Source of the DNA: Streptomyces fuscichromogenes
Lineage (GTDB): Bacteria > Actinomycetota > Actinomycetes > Streptomycetales > Streptomycetaceae
Direction: 5' to 3'
Assembly (NCBI RefSeq): GCF_014645815.1
Contig: NZ_BMML01000005.1
Span: 124,001-188,000, forward strand
Length of the DNA stretch: 64,000 nt
Notes under the pieces: generated by a model
Databases searched by the model: none
The model's input: the letters and a program-made list of their open reading frames with translations, nothing else
Told to the model about the DNA's origin: nothing
Shown: one piece after another, positions 53,466 through 62,354 of the stretch
Position numbering within the stretch: the first letter of the stretch is position 1
Layout: every line of letters starts with the position of its first letter
Made by a program: the position numbers and the translations under genes

Positions 53466-54377
53466 CTACGCCGCGACCAGATACGAGAACACGGATTCGA
53501 GGGACTCGTCGGACGGCGAGACCGTGAGCAGCCGGATGCCGTGGTCGCGGGCGACCTTGGGCAGCAGGGTGGTGAAGCGGCCGAAGTCGACGGCCTGGAT
53601 GCGCAGCGCGCCCTCGGCGAGGTCGACCTCGATGCCCGAGGTGGAGGGGTCGGCGATCAGGGCGGCCGCGAGGGCGCGGTCGTCGCTGGAGCGGACCAGG
53701 TAGCGGTGCGGGCGGTCGGTCATCAGGCGGCGGATCTTGCGGAAGTCGCCGCTGGCCGCGTGCCGGCCGGCCACCACGACCTCGATGTGCCAGGCGAGTT
53801 GCTCGACCTCTTCGAGGATGTGGGAGGAGAAGAGGACCGTGCGGCCCTCGTCGCCCATGCGCCGCAGCAGTTCCATGAGCTGCATCCGCTGGCGCGGGTC
53901 CATGCCGTTGAAGGGCTCGTCGAGCAGGAGCAGGGACGGCTCGTGGACCAGGGCGGACGCCATCTTCACGCGCTGGCGCATGCCCTTGGAGTACGTCGAG
54001 ATCTTGCGGTCCTGCGCGTACTCCATCTCGACCGTGGCGAGCGCCTTCTGGGCGGCCTTGGCGCCGAGGCCGTGCAGTTCGGCGTTGGCGACGACGAACT
54101 CGCGGCCGGTGAGGAAGTCGTACATCGCCTCGCGCTCGGGGACGATGCCGATGTGCTTGTAGATGGCCTCGTTGCGCCAGGTCGGCTGTCCGTCGAGGGT
54201 GACCGTGCCGGTGGAGGGGGCGAGGAAGCCGCCCATCATGTTGATGAGGGTGGACTTTCCGGCGCCGTTGGGGCCGAGGAGGCCGGTGACGCCGGGGCCG
54301 ATGGTCATGGTGACGTCGTTGACGGCGACCACGTTGCCGAACCAGCGGGAGACGTGGTCGATGGAGAGCGTGGTCAC
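53466..54377 (-). CDS. ABC transporter ATP-binding protein
   Basis: 303 residues from GTG 54377. Walker A GPNGAGKSTL, signature YSKGMRQRVKMA and Walker B LLLLDEPFNGMD are intact; the H-loop is SSHIL. The C-terminal 80 residues form a DUF4162-like regulatory end. It overlaps the upstream permease stop by GTGA. It powers the ABC-2 permease encoded immediately downstream. Confidence 0.94.
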   Translation of the reverse strand: MTTLSIDHVSRWFGNVVAVNDVTMTIGPGVTGLLGPNGAGKSTLINMMGGFLAPSTGTVTLDGQPTWRNEAIYKHIGIVPEREAMYDFLTGREFVVANAELHGLGAKAAQKALATVEMEYAQDRKISTYSKGMRQRVKMASALVHEPSLLLLDEPFNGMDPRQRMQLMELLRRMGDEGRTVLFSSHILEEVEQLAWHIEVVVAGRHAASGDFRKIRRLMTDRPHRYLVRSSDDRALAAALIADPSTSGIEVDLAEGALRIQAVDFGRFTTLLPKVARDHGIRLLTVSPSDESLESVFSYLVAA

Positions 54378-55279
54378 AGTCCCACCTTCTTGTAGCGGCG
54401 CAGCAGCAGGCCGTAGCAGGCGGCGACGAGGCCGACGATGACGAGCAGGTACACCGCGCCCTGGGTGTGGGAGGGCCCGTCGCCCGGGAAGGTGTTGGTG
54501 CCGCCGAGGAGACCGGAGCTCAGGCCGCCGATCAGGGTGACCGGCGAGAACAGCCCGATCCACGGGACGGCGCCGGAGCTGCCCTGGGAGTCGGCGATGG
54601 CCTGGAGGGTGGAGACCGCGCCGTAGGAGACGATCAGTACGGCGATCACGGCGGCGATGCCGAAGCCGCGGCGCGGTGTGACGGACGCGATGACCAGGCC
54701 GATGCCGGCGAAGAGGAGGGACAGCAGGGCCGCCGAGAGCAGTCCCTGGCCGAACCCCTTGGTCTGGTGGCCGAAGTCCATCTTGGCGAGCAGCGCACCC
54801 AGGTACAGCACGACCAGCGGGGCGCCGGTGAGGACGAACAACGCCGAGGCCAGGGCGGCGAACTTGGCCTGGACGTAGTCGGCGGTCTCGATGGGCCGCG
54901 AGAAGTACAGCGGGATGGTCTTGAAGCGCAGGTCGCGGGAGACGGCCTGGGGTGCCTGCGAGGCGACGTACAGGCTGATGACGGCCTGCATGATGATCGC
55001 GTAGCGCGTGTAGGGCACCGGCAGGTCGTGCGCCTTGGTGGCGACGGCGACGGCGACCATGATGGCCGCCGGCACGCAGATCACGGCGAACAGCAGCATC
55101 GGCAGCACCTTGGACTTCACCGAGCGGCCGAGGCCGTAGGAGCCGCGCAGGGTCTGCGAGTAGAGGGAGCGGCGGGCGTAGGCGCGGCCGAGGCGCGGGC
55201 CGTCGTAGCCGCGGTAGCCGATGTCGTGGATCCGGGACTGGTCACCCGCGGGGGTGGCCGGGGGATGCTCAACCGCCAT
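54374..55279 (-). CDS. ABC-2 type transporter permease
   Basis: 301 residues from ATG 55279, which has GGAGG upstream; it overlaps the previous gene by 11 bp. An N-terminal cytoplasmic segment (RIHDIGYRGYDGPRLGRAYA) precedes six hydrophobic segments. The loop RDLRFKTIPLYFSRPIETAD is typical of ABC-2 permeases. It partners the ATPase at 55269 and is coupled to the second ATPase downstream. Confidence 0.92.
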   Translation of the reverse strand: MAVEHPPATPAGDQSRIHDIGYRGYDGPRLGRAYARRSLYSQTLRGSYGLGRSVKSKVLPMLLFAVICVPAAIMVAVAVATKAHDLPVPYTRYAIIMQAVISLYVASQAPQAVSRDLRFKTIPLYFSRPIETADYVQAKFAALASALFVLTGAPLVVLYLGALLAKMDFGHQTKGFGQGLLSAALLSLLFAGIGLVIASVTPRRGFGIAAVIAVLIVSYGAVSTLQAIADSQGSSGAVPWIGLFSPVTLIGGLSSGLLGGTNTFPGDGPSHTQGAVYLLVIVGLVAACYGLLLRRYKKVGL

Positions 55280-56240
55280 GGACGGTCGCCTCCTTCCGCT
55301 GCTCGTCGCTGCTGGTGAAGACCTCGGAGATGTGGTGCCGGCGCTGCTCCATGCGCACCAGGCCGAGGCCGAGGTCGGCGACGACGTCACGGACGAGGTC
55401 GTACGTCTCCTCGCCCTGGGCGGTGAGCAGCAGGATGTGTCCGGCGCCCGGCAGGCCGCCGCCCTCGTTGTCCGTCTCCACCCCGCGCGCGTGGAGCGCG
55501 TCGCGCACCGCGCGGGTGCCGTCGGGGTGCTCGTCGCTGTCGGTGACCTCGATCGCGAGGGTGGTCGTGGTCTGGGTGAAGTCCGTGGTGGAGCTGGAGC
55601 GCAGCAGCTTGCCGCCGTCGACGACGACCACGTGGTCGCAGGTGCGTTCCAGTTCGCCGAGCAGGTGCGAGGTGACCAGGACCGAGATGCCGAAGTCGGT
55701 GTGGATGCGGCGGATCAGGCCGAGCATCTCGTCGCGGCCGACCGGGTCGAGGCCGTTGGTCGGCTCGTCGAGGAAGACCAGCTGCGGGTCGTGCACCAGG
55801 GCCTGGGCGAGCTTCACGCGCTGCTTCATGCCGGTCGAGTAGCCGCCGATGGGGCGGTACCGCTCCTCGTAGAGACCGACGTGGCGCAGGGTGTCGGCGG
55901 TGCGCTCGCGGGCGGCGGTGGGCGGCAGGCCGGACATCCGGGCCATGTGCACGACGAACTCGGTGGCCGAGACGTCGGGCGGCAGGCAGTCGTGTTCCGG
56001 CATGTAGCCCACGCGCTCGCGGATGGCGGCGCCCTTGGTCGCGACGTCGAGGCCGAGCACCTCGGCACGGCCCTCGGTCGCGGGGGACAGACCCAGCAGG
56101 ATCTTGATCAGGGTGGACTTGCCGGCGCCGTTGGCCCCGACGAGTCCGGTCACACCGGGTCCGATGTCCACGGACAGCCGGTCGAGCGCGGTCACCCGGG
56201 GGAACCGCTTGCTCAGGCTTTCGGTCGCGATCACAGTCAC
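55269..56240 (-). CDS. ABC transporter ATP-binding protein
   Basis: 323 residues from GTG 56240; GTG 56267 would add nine. Walker A GANGAGKSTL, signature YSTGMKQRVKLA, Walker B LVFLDEPTNGLD and H-loop SHLL are intact. The C-terminal region (about 220-323) is extended. It is first of four exporter genes (ATPase, permease, ATPase, permease). No ribosome site is clear at either start. Confidence 0.94.
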   Translation of the reverse strand: MTVIATESLSKRFPRVTALDRLSVDIGPGVTGLVGANGAGKSTLIKILLGLSPATEGRAEVLGLDVATKGAAIRERVGYMPEHDCLPPDVSATEFVVHMARMSGLPPTAARERTADTLRHVGLYEERYRPIGGYSTGMKQRVKLAQALVHDPQLVFLDEPTNGLDPVGRDEMLGLIRRIHTDFGISVLVTSHLLGELERTCDHVVVVDGGKLLRSSSTTDFTQTTTTLAIEVTDSDEHPDGTRAVRDALHARGVETDNEGGGLPGAGHILLLTAQGEETYDLVRDVVADLGLGLVRMEQRRHHISEVFTSSDEQRKEATVHGG

Positions 56241-56356
56241 GTCATAGAAGGTAGTGACGCGGACCACTGCGGGTCGTCAGACCCGAGAGCAGTCTTCGCG
56301 TCACTCTGGAGTATTACTGGGCCCTAGGGGATCCCCTGCTTGAGAGCTACGCAGAG

Positions 56357-56365
56357 TTATCCACA
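56357..56365 (+). promoter_or_regulatory. Single DnaA box
   Basis: A perfect TTATCCACA in the AT-rich gap between divergent genes. See also the groups at 49399-49738 and 59616-59669. Confidence 0.5.
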
Positions 56366-56465
56366 GGCCCCATCTCGCCTATTGACGTTCACTCTAACAA
56401 CTGCCACATTCACCAGTGTCAAGTTACGGGCACGTACCGCAGTCGACGGAGACGGGGCGGATCGG

Positions 56466-57344
56466 GTGACGACGGCAGTGCAGGGAGAACGCGCGGCGGA
56501 GCTCCAGGGTTTCCGACGGGTGCAGCGACTCGCGTACGAGTGCGCGGAGGCGGTCGCGGCCCGGCTGGAGCCGGGGATCACCGAGCGCGAGGCGGCCCGG
56601 ATGCAGCGCGAGTGGCTGCGTGCGCGAGGCGTGCGGGACTGGTTCCACCTCCCCTTCGCCTGGTTCGGCGACCGCACCGCGTTCACGGACTTCCGCATAC
56701 CGCTGCAGTTCTTCCCGACCGACCGCAGGCCGGCCCCCGGCATGCCGTTCATCCTCGACCTGGCCCCGGTGTACGAGGGCTGCACGGCCTACATCGGCTA
56801 CTCGGGCTCCCTCGGGCCCAACCCCGTGCAGGAGCGGCCGGCGGCCGACCTGGAGGCGCACCGGGAGCTGATCCTGCGCGAGGTGCGCGAGCGGCGCCCA
56901 CTGCGCGAGATCTACCAGGACGTGGACCGCCTCATGGTCCGCCAGGGCTACGCCAACCGGCATCGCGCGTACCCCTTCGGGGTGATCGCCCACAAGGTGG
57001 ACCGGGTGAAGCGGCATCGCTGGTCACCACACCTGTTCGGGTTCGGCGTCCAGTCCCTGAAGGGGCTCGCGGCCGACGCCCTGCACGGTCACCGCGAGGG
57101 CTGGTCGCCCCTGTGGTCGCCGTACCGCTTCTGCGACCACCCGCCCCGGCCGGGCCTGTGGGCGGTCGGACCGCACCTCGGGTTCCGGGGTACCGGCGCC
57201 GAGATCGAGGAGATCCTCGTGGTCACCTACTCCCGGGACCCCGAGCAGAGCGCCTTCTGGCTGGACGACGATCTGCCATGGGGGTCCCCCCGCGCGAGGT
57301 CGTTCGAGCGTGGGGGAGTGCGACGTTGGGCGGAGGACAAGTGA
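56466..57344 (+). CDS. M24-fold protein, probably non-catalytic
   Basis: 292 residues from GTG 56466. It has the pita-bread fold of M24 peptidases: RRVQRLAYECAEAVAARLEPGITE, FILDLAPVYEGCTAY, FGVIAHKVDRV, and GAEIEEILVV near the end. In the metal motif the first Asp is present (ILDLAP) but the residue 11 later, normally Asp, is Tyr, so one metal ligand is missing. Its stop overlaps the start of the EphD-like fusion gene by GTGA, so the two are made together. It may be a binding protein rather than a peptidase. Confidence 0.82.
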   Translation: MTTAVQGERAAELQGFRRVQRLAYECAEAVAARLEPGITEREAARMQREWLRARGVRDWFHLPFAWFGDRTAFTDFRIPLQFFPTDRRPAPGMPFILDLAPVYEGCTAYIGYSGSLGPNPVQERPAADLEAHRELILREVRERRPLREIYQDVDRLMVRQGYANRHRAYPFGVIAHKVDRVKRHRWSPHLFGFGVQSLKGLAADALHGHREGWSPLWSPYRFCDHPPRPGLWAVGPHLGFRGTGAEIEEILVVTYSRDPEQSAFWLDDDLPWGSPRARSFERGGVRRWAEDK

Positions 57345-59101
57345 CGGACATCGAAGGCGCGCGCGAGCGGCGGGTGCGGACGGGCGGTGTCGACCTGTGC
57401 GTGGCGGAGCTGGGCGACCCGGCCGCCCCGACGGTCGTCCTCGTCCACGGCTACCCGGACAGCAAGGAGGTCTGGTCCGCGGTCGCGGCCCGCCTGGCCG
57501 ACCGCTTCCACGTCGTCCTGTACGACGTCCGCGGCCACGGCCGCTCCACCGCCCCGAAGCCCCTGCGCGGCGGCTTCACCCTCGCGAAACTCACCGACGA
57601 CTTCCTGGCGGTGATCGACGAGGTGAGCCCGGACCGCCCGGTGCACCTCGTGGGCCACGACTGGGGCTCGGTGCAGTCCTGGGAGTTCGTCACGGTGGGG
57701 CGCACCGAGGGCCGGATCGCCTCCTTCACGTCGATGTCCGGGCCGTCCCTGGACCACTTCGGACACTGGATCAACACGCGCGTACGGCGCCCGACGCCCC
57801 GCCGGGTGGGCCAGCTCCTCGGCCAGGGCGCCAAGTCCTGGTACGTGTACCTGCTGCACACCCCGGCCCTGCCCGAACTGGCCTGGCGCGGCCCCCTCGG
57901 CAAGGCCTGGCCGGGAATCCTGCGACGGGCCGAGAAGCTCCCCGCGGGGGACTACCCGACCGCCTCCCTGCCCTCCGACGCGGCACACGGCGCCTGGCTG
58001 TACCGCGACAACGTACGAGCCCGGCTGCGCCACCCGCGCGAGGACGCGTACGCGCACGCGCCCGTGCAGCTCATCACGCCCCTGGGCGACGCGTTCCTCT
58101 CCGAGCGGCTCTACGACGACCTGGAGCGCTGGGTGCCCCGGCTCACCCGCCGCACCCTGCCCGACAAGCACTGGATCCCGCGCACCCGGCCGGACCAGGT
58201 GGCGTCCTGGATCGAGGAGTTCGTGCGGTCCGTCGAGGCCGGCCAGGACCCGCGGCCGACGCGCACGGACCGCCACGCCCAGCGGTTCGGGGGCCAGTTG
58301 GTCCTGGTCACCGGCGCGGGCAGCGGCATCGGGCGGGCGACGGCGTTCGCGTTCGCGGAGGCGGGCGCACGGGTGGTGGCGGTGGACCGGGACGCGGAGG
58401 CCGCCGCGCGCACGGCCGAGCTGTCCCGGCTGGCCGGCGCGGCGGACGCGTGGGCGGAGACCGCCGACGTCTCCGACGAGCAGGCCATGGAGAAGCTCGC
58501 GGAGAAGGTCCACCGCGAGTACGGGGTGCTGGACGTCCTGGTCAACAACGCCGGCATCGGCCTGTCGGGCTCCTTCTTCACGACGACGACGCAGGACTGG
58601 CGGCGGGTCCTGGACGTCAACCTCTGGGGCGTGATCCACGGGTGCCGCCTCTTCGGGGCCCGCATGGCGGAACGCGACCAGGGCGGCCACATCGTCAACG
58701 TCGCCTCGGCCGCCGCGTACCAGCCCTCCCGGGCGCTGCCGGCCTACAGCACCTCCAAGGCGGCGGTCCTGATGCTCTCCGAGTGCCTGCGCGCCGAACT
58801 CGCCTCCCGGCGCATCGGGGTGACGGCGATCTGCCCCGGCCTCATCAACACCAACATCACGTCGACGGCCCGCTTCACGGGGGTCGACGAGGCGGAGGAA
58901 CGGCGCCGCAGGGAGCGCTCGGCGCGGCTGTACGGCATGCGCAACTACCCGCCGGAGAAGGTGGCTTCGGCGATCCTGGAGGCGGTGGCACACAACCGCG
59001 CGGTGGTCCCGGTGACGCCGGAGGCGAGGGGGGCGCGGTGGCTTTCGCGGCTGGCGCCCGCGGCGTTGCGGCGAATCGCGCGGGTGGAGCCGAAGCTGTA
59101 G
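57341..59101 (+). CDS. Alpha/beta-hydrolase-SDR fusion oxidoreductase (EphD-like)
   Basis: 586 residues, close to mycobacterial EphD. The first half (about 1-300) is an epoxide-hydrolase-like fold: oxyanion HGYPDS, nucleophile region GHDWGSVQSW with Asp in the HDW position, and His in DKHWIP. The second half (about 310-586) is a short-chain dehydrogenase: TGAGSGIG cofactor loop, VNNAGIG, and active-site YSTSK. Mycobacterial EphD acts on mycolate epoxides; here the substrate is probably a different lipid or a xenobiotic. It is coupled to the M24-fold gene. Confidence 0.92.
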   Translation: MTDIEGARERRVRTGGVDLCVAELGDPAAPTVVLVHGYPDSKEVWSAVAARLADRFHVVLYDVRGHGRSTAPKPLRGGFTLAKLTDDFLAVIDEVSPDRPVHLVGHDWGSVQSWEFVTVGRTEGRIASFTSMSGPSLDHFGHWINTRVRRPTPRRVGQLLGQGAKSWYVYLLHTPALPELAWRGPLGKAWPGILRRAEKLPAGDYPTASLPSDAAHGAWLYRDNVRARLRHPREDAYAHAPVQLITPLGDAFLSERLYDDLERWVPRLTRRTLPDKHWIPRTRPDQVASWIEEFVRSVEAGQDPRPTRTDRHAQRFGGQLVLVTGAGSGIGRATAFAFAEAGARVVAVDRDAEAAARTAELSRLAGAADAWAETADVSDEQAMEKLAEKVHREYGVLDVLVNNAGIGLSGSFFTTTTQDWRRVLDVNLWGVIHGCRLFGARMAERDQGGHIVNVASAAAYQPSRALPAYSTSKAAVLMLSECLRAELASRRIGVTAICPGLINTNITSTARFTGVDEAEERRRRERSARLYGMRNYPPEKVASAILEAVAHNRAVVPVTPEARGARWLSRLAPAALRRIARVEPKL

Positions 59102-59724
59102 GGGGCGCGGCTCCAACTACGGGTGTGCGAAGGCCGATCGCGCGACTCCATGGACCGAGGAGGAACCGGCGCGTCTGTCCCGCGCCGAGCCGGAAGCCGC
59201 GCAACTCGGCGTACCGGCACCGGTGGACGACGTCCCTGACCCCTTCCACGCCCCGAGTCTCCAAGAACCGTCCGTGGCAGCCGAGTTGCAGGCGTCCGAC
59301 GTTCCGCGCTCCGGATCTCCTGGCACCTGGGGAAGTTGCGGGTCCGGAGCGAGCATGTCCGGGCCTGGTCAGCCGAGTTCACTGCCCCTAGGTCCGATCC
59401 GGGGGAGTGGGCGAAATCCCCGGACCGAACGCGCGCCGAGCCCCTTCCCACGGACGAGATCGGTGCTGCACGGCGCCCCGTTGGTCCCGGCCACACCGCG
59501 GAGCGCAATCGTGATCCCCTCCGAACACCAGCTCCAGGTACGGCACTTGGAGGTCCTCGCCGCACATCACAGGCCTGTTAACGATCTTGACGAAACACCG
59601 TGAAATGCCCAGTACTTGTCCACAACTCGGCCAATTTCCTTGTGGATAACCGCACTTGGTTGTGGATCAAACCTGCGGCGAAAAATATCTGCGTGATCCG
59701 CGTCTCGCCCGGCACTCTGATGGC
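59102..59724. other. Intergenic, 623 bp, possible gene remnants
   Basis: Plus-strand frames show short coding-like runs (TEEEPARLSRAEPEAAQLG near 59155; EHVRAWSAEFTAPRSDPGEW near 59355) broken by frame changes, and a minus-strand run (CGEDLQVPYLELVFGGDHD near 59550). None forms a whole gene. The last 110 bp are AT-rich with three DnaA-like boxes and contain the kptA promoter. Confidence 0.45.
59616..59669. promoter_or_regulatory. Group of DnaA boxes upstream of kptA
   Basis: TTGTCCACA at 59616-59624, TGTGGATAA (reverse TTATCCACA) at 59641-59649 and the near match TGTGGATCA at 59661-59669, within 54 bp. The group lies 56 bp before the kptA start. Confidence 0.6.
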
Positions 59725-60300
59725 ATGAACGCAAGACACAGCGAAGGAGCACAGGACGAGCGGCGCACCGTGAAGGTGTCGAAGTACCTCTCGAAACACC
59801 TGCGCCACCAGCCCGAACGCATCGGGCTCAGCCTGGACGAGGCGGGCTGGGTGGAGATCGACACGCTGCTCGCGGCGCTGGCGGCGCACGGTTTCCTGGT
59901 CACCCGCGAGGAACTGGACCACGTCGTCGCCGCCAACGACAAGCAGCGGTTCGCCGTCGAAGGCACCCGGATCCGCGCCAGCCAGGGCCACAGCATCGAC
60001 GTCGACCTCGGACTGCCCCCGGCGACCCCGCCGCCGTACCTCTACCACGGCACCGTCGCGCGGAACCTGGACGCGATCCGGAACGACGGCCTCAGGCCGA
60101 TGAACAGGCACGACGTGCACCTGTCGGCCGACCGCGAGACCGCGGCACGGGTCGGCGCCCGGCGCGGGCGCCCCGTCGTGCTGTCGGTCGACGCCGGCGC
60201 GATGCACCGGGACGGCCACGTCTTCCACATCAGCGCGAACGGCGTGTGGCTGACCCAGGCCGTGCCCCCGCGCTACCTGCGCCTCCCCGATCCGCACTGA
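59725..60300 (+). CDS. kptA: RNA 2'-phosphotransferase (KptA/Tpt1)
   Basis: 191 residues from ATG 59725. Family motifs are present: [53 protein letters not shown], and [16 protein letters not shown]. KptA moves a 2'-phosphate from RNA to NAD, making ADP-ribose cyclic phosphate. In fungi it finishes tRNA splicing; bacteria lack that pathway, so its role here is unclear (RNA repair or ADP-ribosylation). No ribosome site is visible. Three DnaA boxes lie in its promoter region. Confidence 0.93.
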   Translation: MNARHSEGAQDERRTVKVSKYLSKHLRHQPERIGLSLDEAGWVEIDTLLAALAAHGFLVTREELDHVVAANDKQRFAVEGTRIRASQGHSIDVDLGLPPATPPPYLYHGTVARNLDAIRNDGLRPMNRHDVHLSADRETAARVGARRGRPVVLSVDAGAMHRDGHVFHISANGVWLTQAVPPRYLRLPDPH

Positions 60301-60418
60301 CCCCGGCAACCGTCCGTACCAGGAGCGCCTCACCATGAACCCGCGCACGCCGTGGCCGGGCGGCCGCGTACGGTGACCGTTTCCTGCGTCGCCGGTGGGT
60401 CCCCTTAGTCTCGGATCC

Positions 60419-61321
60419 ATGAGTCTGCGTCTGAGCACCGTGATCCTCCCCCACCGCCGCTGGCACGAGGGCGGCCGTTCCGCCTGGACGCGCGCGGAGG
60501 AACTGGGCTTCCACACCGCGTACACGTACGACCACCTGTCCTGGCGCACCTTCCGGGACGGCCCGTGGTTCGGGGCGGTACCGACGCTGACCGCCGCCGC
60601 CTCCGTCACCGACCGGATCCGGCTGGGCACGCTGGTCACCTCGCCGAACTTCCGGCATCCGGTGACACTCGCCAAGGAGCTGATCTCCCTCGACGACGTC
60701 TCCGGCGGCCGGGTGACGCTCGGAATCGGCGCCGGCGGCACCGGATTCGACGCCACCGCGCTGGGCCAGGAGCCGTGGACCCCACGGGAGCGGGCCGACC
60801 GGTTCGCGGAGTTCGTGGCGCTGCTCGACCGGCTGCTCACCGAGGACTCCGTGACGTCCGAGGGCGAGTTCTACTCGGCCGGCGAGGCGCGCAACATCCC
60901 GGGCTGTGTGCAGCGGCCCCGGCTGCCCTTCGCGGTGGCAGCGACCGGCCCGCGCGGGCTGAAGCTGGCCGCGCGGCACGGCCAGGCATGGGTGACCACC
61001 GGCGACCCGAAGCTCTACGAGACGGGCACGCCCGAGCAGTCGTTCGAGGCGCTGCGCGGACAGCTGGGCAAGCTCGCCGACACCTGCGCGGCGACCGGCC
61101 GGGACGCCTCGGAACTGGGCAAGGTGCTGCTCACGGGGTTCACCCCGGACCGCTCCCGGCCGCTGGAGTCCCTGGACGCGTTCGTCGACTTCGCCGGCCG
61201 GTACCAGGAGCTGGGCTTCACCGAGCTGGTGATCCACTGGCCCGTCCCCGACTCGGTGTTCGCGACCGAGGAGAAGGTCTTCGAGCGCATCGCCATGGAG
61301 GCCCCGGCCCAGCTGGGCTGA
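60419..61321 (+). CDS. LLM-class flavin/F420-dependent oxidoreductase
   Basis: 300 residues from ATG 60419. It has the luciferase-like TIM-barrel pattern: [39 protein letters not shown] and [18 protein letters not shown]. Streptomyces members use F420H2 or FMN to reduce diverse small molecules. TAGTCT 7 nt before the ATG and the lack of a ribosome site suggest a leaderless mRNA. Substrate unknown. Confidence 0.92.
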   Translation: MSLRLSTVILPHRRWHEGGRSAWTRAEELGFHTAYTYDHLSWRTFRDGPWFGAVPTLTAAASVTDRIRLGTLVTSPNFRHPVTLAKELISLDDVSGGRVTLGIGAGGTGFDATALGQEPWTPRERADRFAEFVALLDRLLTEDSVTSEGEFYSAGEARNIPGCVQRPRLPFAVAATGPRGLKLAARHGQAWVTTGDPKLYETGTPEQSFEALRGQLGKLADTCAATGRDASELGKVLLTGFTPDRSRPLESLDAFVDFAGRYQELGFTELVIHWPVPDSVFATEEKVFERIAMEAPAQLG

Positions 61322-61440
61322 ACCGCTCAGCCGCACGGGACGGCCGAACAGGACGGCGGTGGCGGCGCTCCGGAGTCGTCTGTGTCTCATCTGTGCGCCC
61401 GCTCGCACGGCCGTGCGGGCATATGCGCGAGAATGACCCG

Positions 61441-62310
61441 GTGACCTCAGCGACCCGACAGCCCGAGACCCCTGCCTTCGCGACCCCGCCCCGGCTGATC
61501 GCCACCGATCTCGACGGCACCCTGCTGCGCGACGACAAGTCCGTCTCCCCGAGGACCGTCGCCGCGCTGGCCGCCGCCGAGGAGGCAGGGGTCGAGGTCT
61601 TCTTCGTCACCGGCCGCCCGGCCCGCTGGATGGACGTCGTCAGCGACCACGTCCACGGCCACGGTCTGGCGATCTGCGGCAACGGCGCCGCCGTGGTCGA
61701 CCTGCACGGCGGCCCCGGCGCCCACCGCTTCGTGAAGGTCCGCGACCTGGCCCGGGAGAACGCGCTGGACGCCGTGCACCTGCTGCGCGAGGCCGCACCC
61801 GGCACGGTGTACGCCATCGAGCAGACGTACGGCTTCCACCAGGAGCCGGCCTACCCCAAGCTGCACATGGAGATACCGGACCGCCTGCTGCCCGCCGAGG
61901 AGATCCTCGCGGCCGACGGTCCGAGCGCCGGCGAGCCCGTGCTCAAGATCCTCGCCTACCACCCCGACCTCGACCCCGACGCCTTCCTCACCGTCGCCCG
62001 CCTGGCCGTCGGCGACCGCGCCACCGTCACCCGGTCCAGCCCCAGCGCGCTGCTGGAGATCAGCGGTCCGGGCGTCTCCAAGGCCAGCACGCTCGCCCTG
62101 GAGTGCGCCGAACGCGGTATCTCGCCGGACGAGGTCGTGGCCTTCGGCGACATGCCCAACGACGTCGAGATGCTGACCTGGGCCGGCCGGTCCTACGCCA
62201 TGGGCAACGCCCACCCCGCCGCCGTCGCCGCCGCCTCCGGCCGCACGGTCGCCAACAACGAGGACGGGGTGGCCGTCGTGATCGAGCAGCTGCTGGCCGC
62301 CCGCGCCTGA
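61441..62310 (+). CDS. HAD-superfamily hydrolase (Cof type)
   Basis: 289 residues from GTG 61441; ATG 61423 would add six. HAD motifs are [21 protein letters not shown], Lys in GVSKASTL and [10 protein letters not shown], with a C2 cap. It is a paralogue of the HAD gene after serS. It is convergent with the CydC-like gene. Probably a cytosolic sugar-phosphate or nucleotide phosphatase. Confidence 0.93.
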   Translation: MTSATRQPETPAFATPPRLIATDLDGTLLRDDKSVSPRTVAALAAAEEAGVEVFFVTGRPARWMDVVSDHVHGHGLAICGNGAAVVDLHGGPGAHRFVKVRDLARENALDAVHLLREAAPGTVYAIEQTYGFHQEPAYPKLHMEIPDRLLPAEEILAADGPSAGEPVLKILAYHPDLDPDAFLTVARLAVGDRATVTRSSPSALLEISGPGVSKASTLALECAERGISPDEVVAFGDMPNDVEMLTWAGRSYAMGNAHPAAVAAASGRTVANNEDGVAVVIEQLLAARA

Positions 62311-62322
62311 GGCCGCCCGCCG

Positions 62323-62354
62323 TACCGGACTACCGGACTACCGGACTACCGGAC
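62323..62354. repeat. 8-bp tandem repeat, four copies, over a stop codon
   Basis: TACCGGAC repeats at 62323, 62331, 62339 and 62347. The TAG stop of the CydC-like gene (62346-62348) lies in the array. An 8-bp unit shifts the frame with each gain or loss. Confidence 0.92.
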
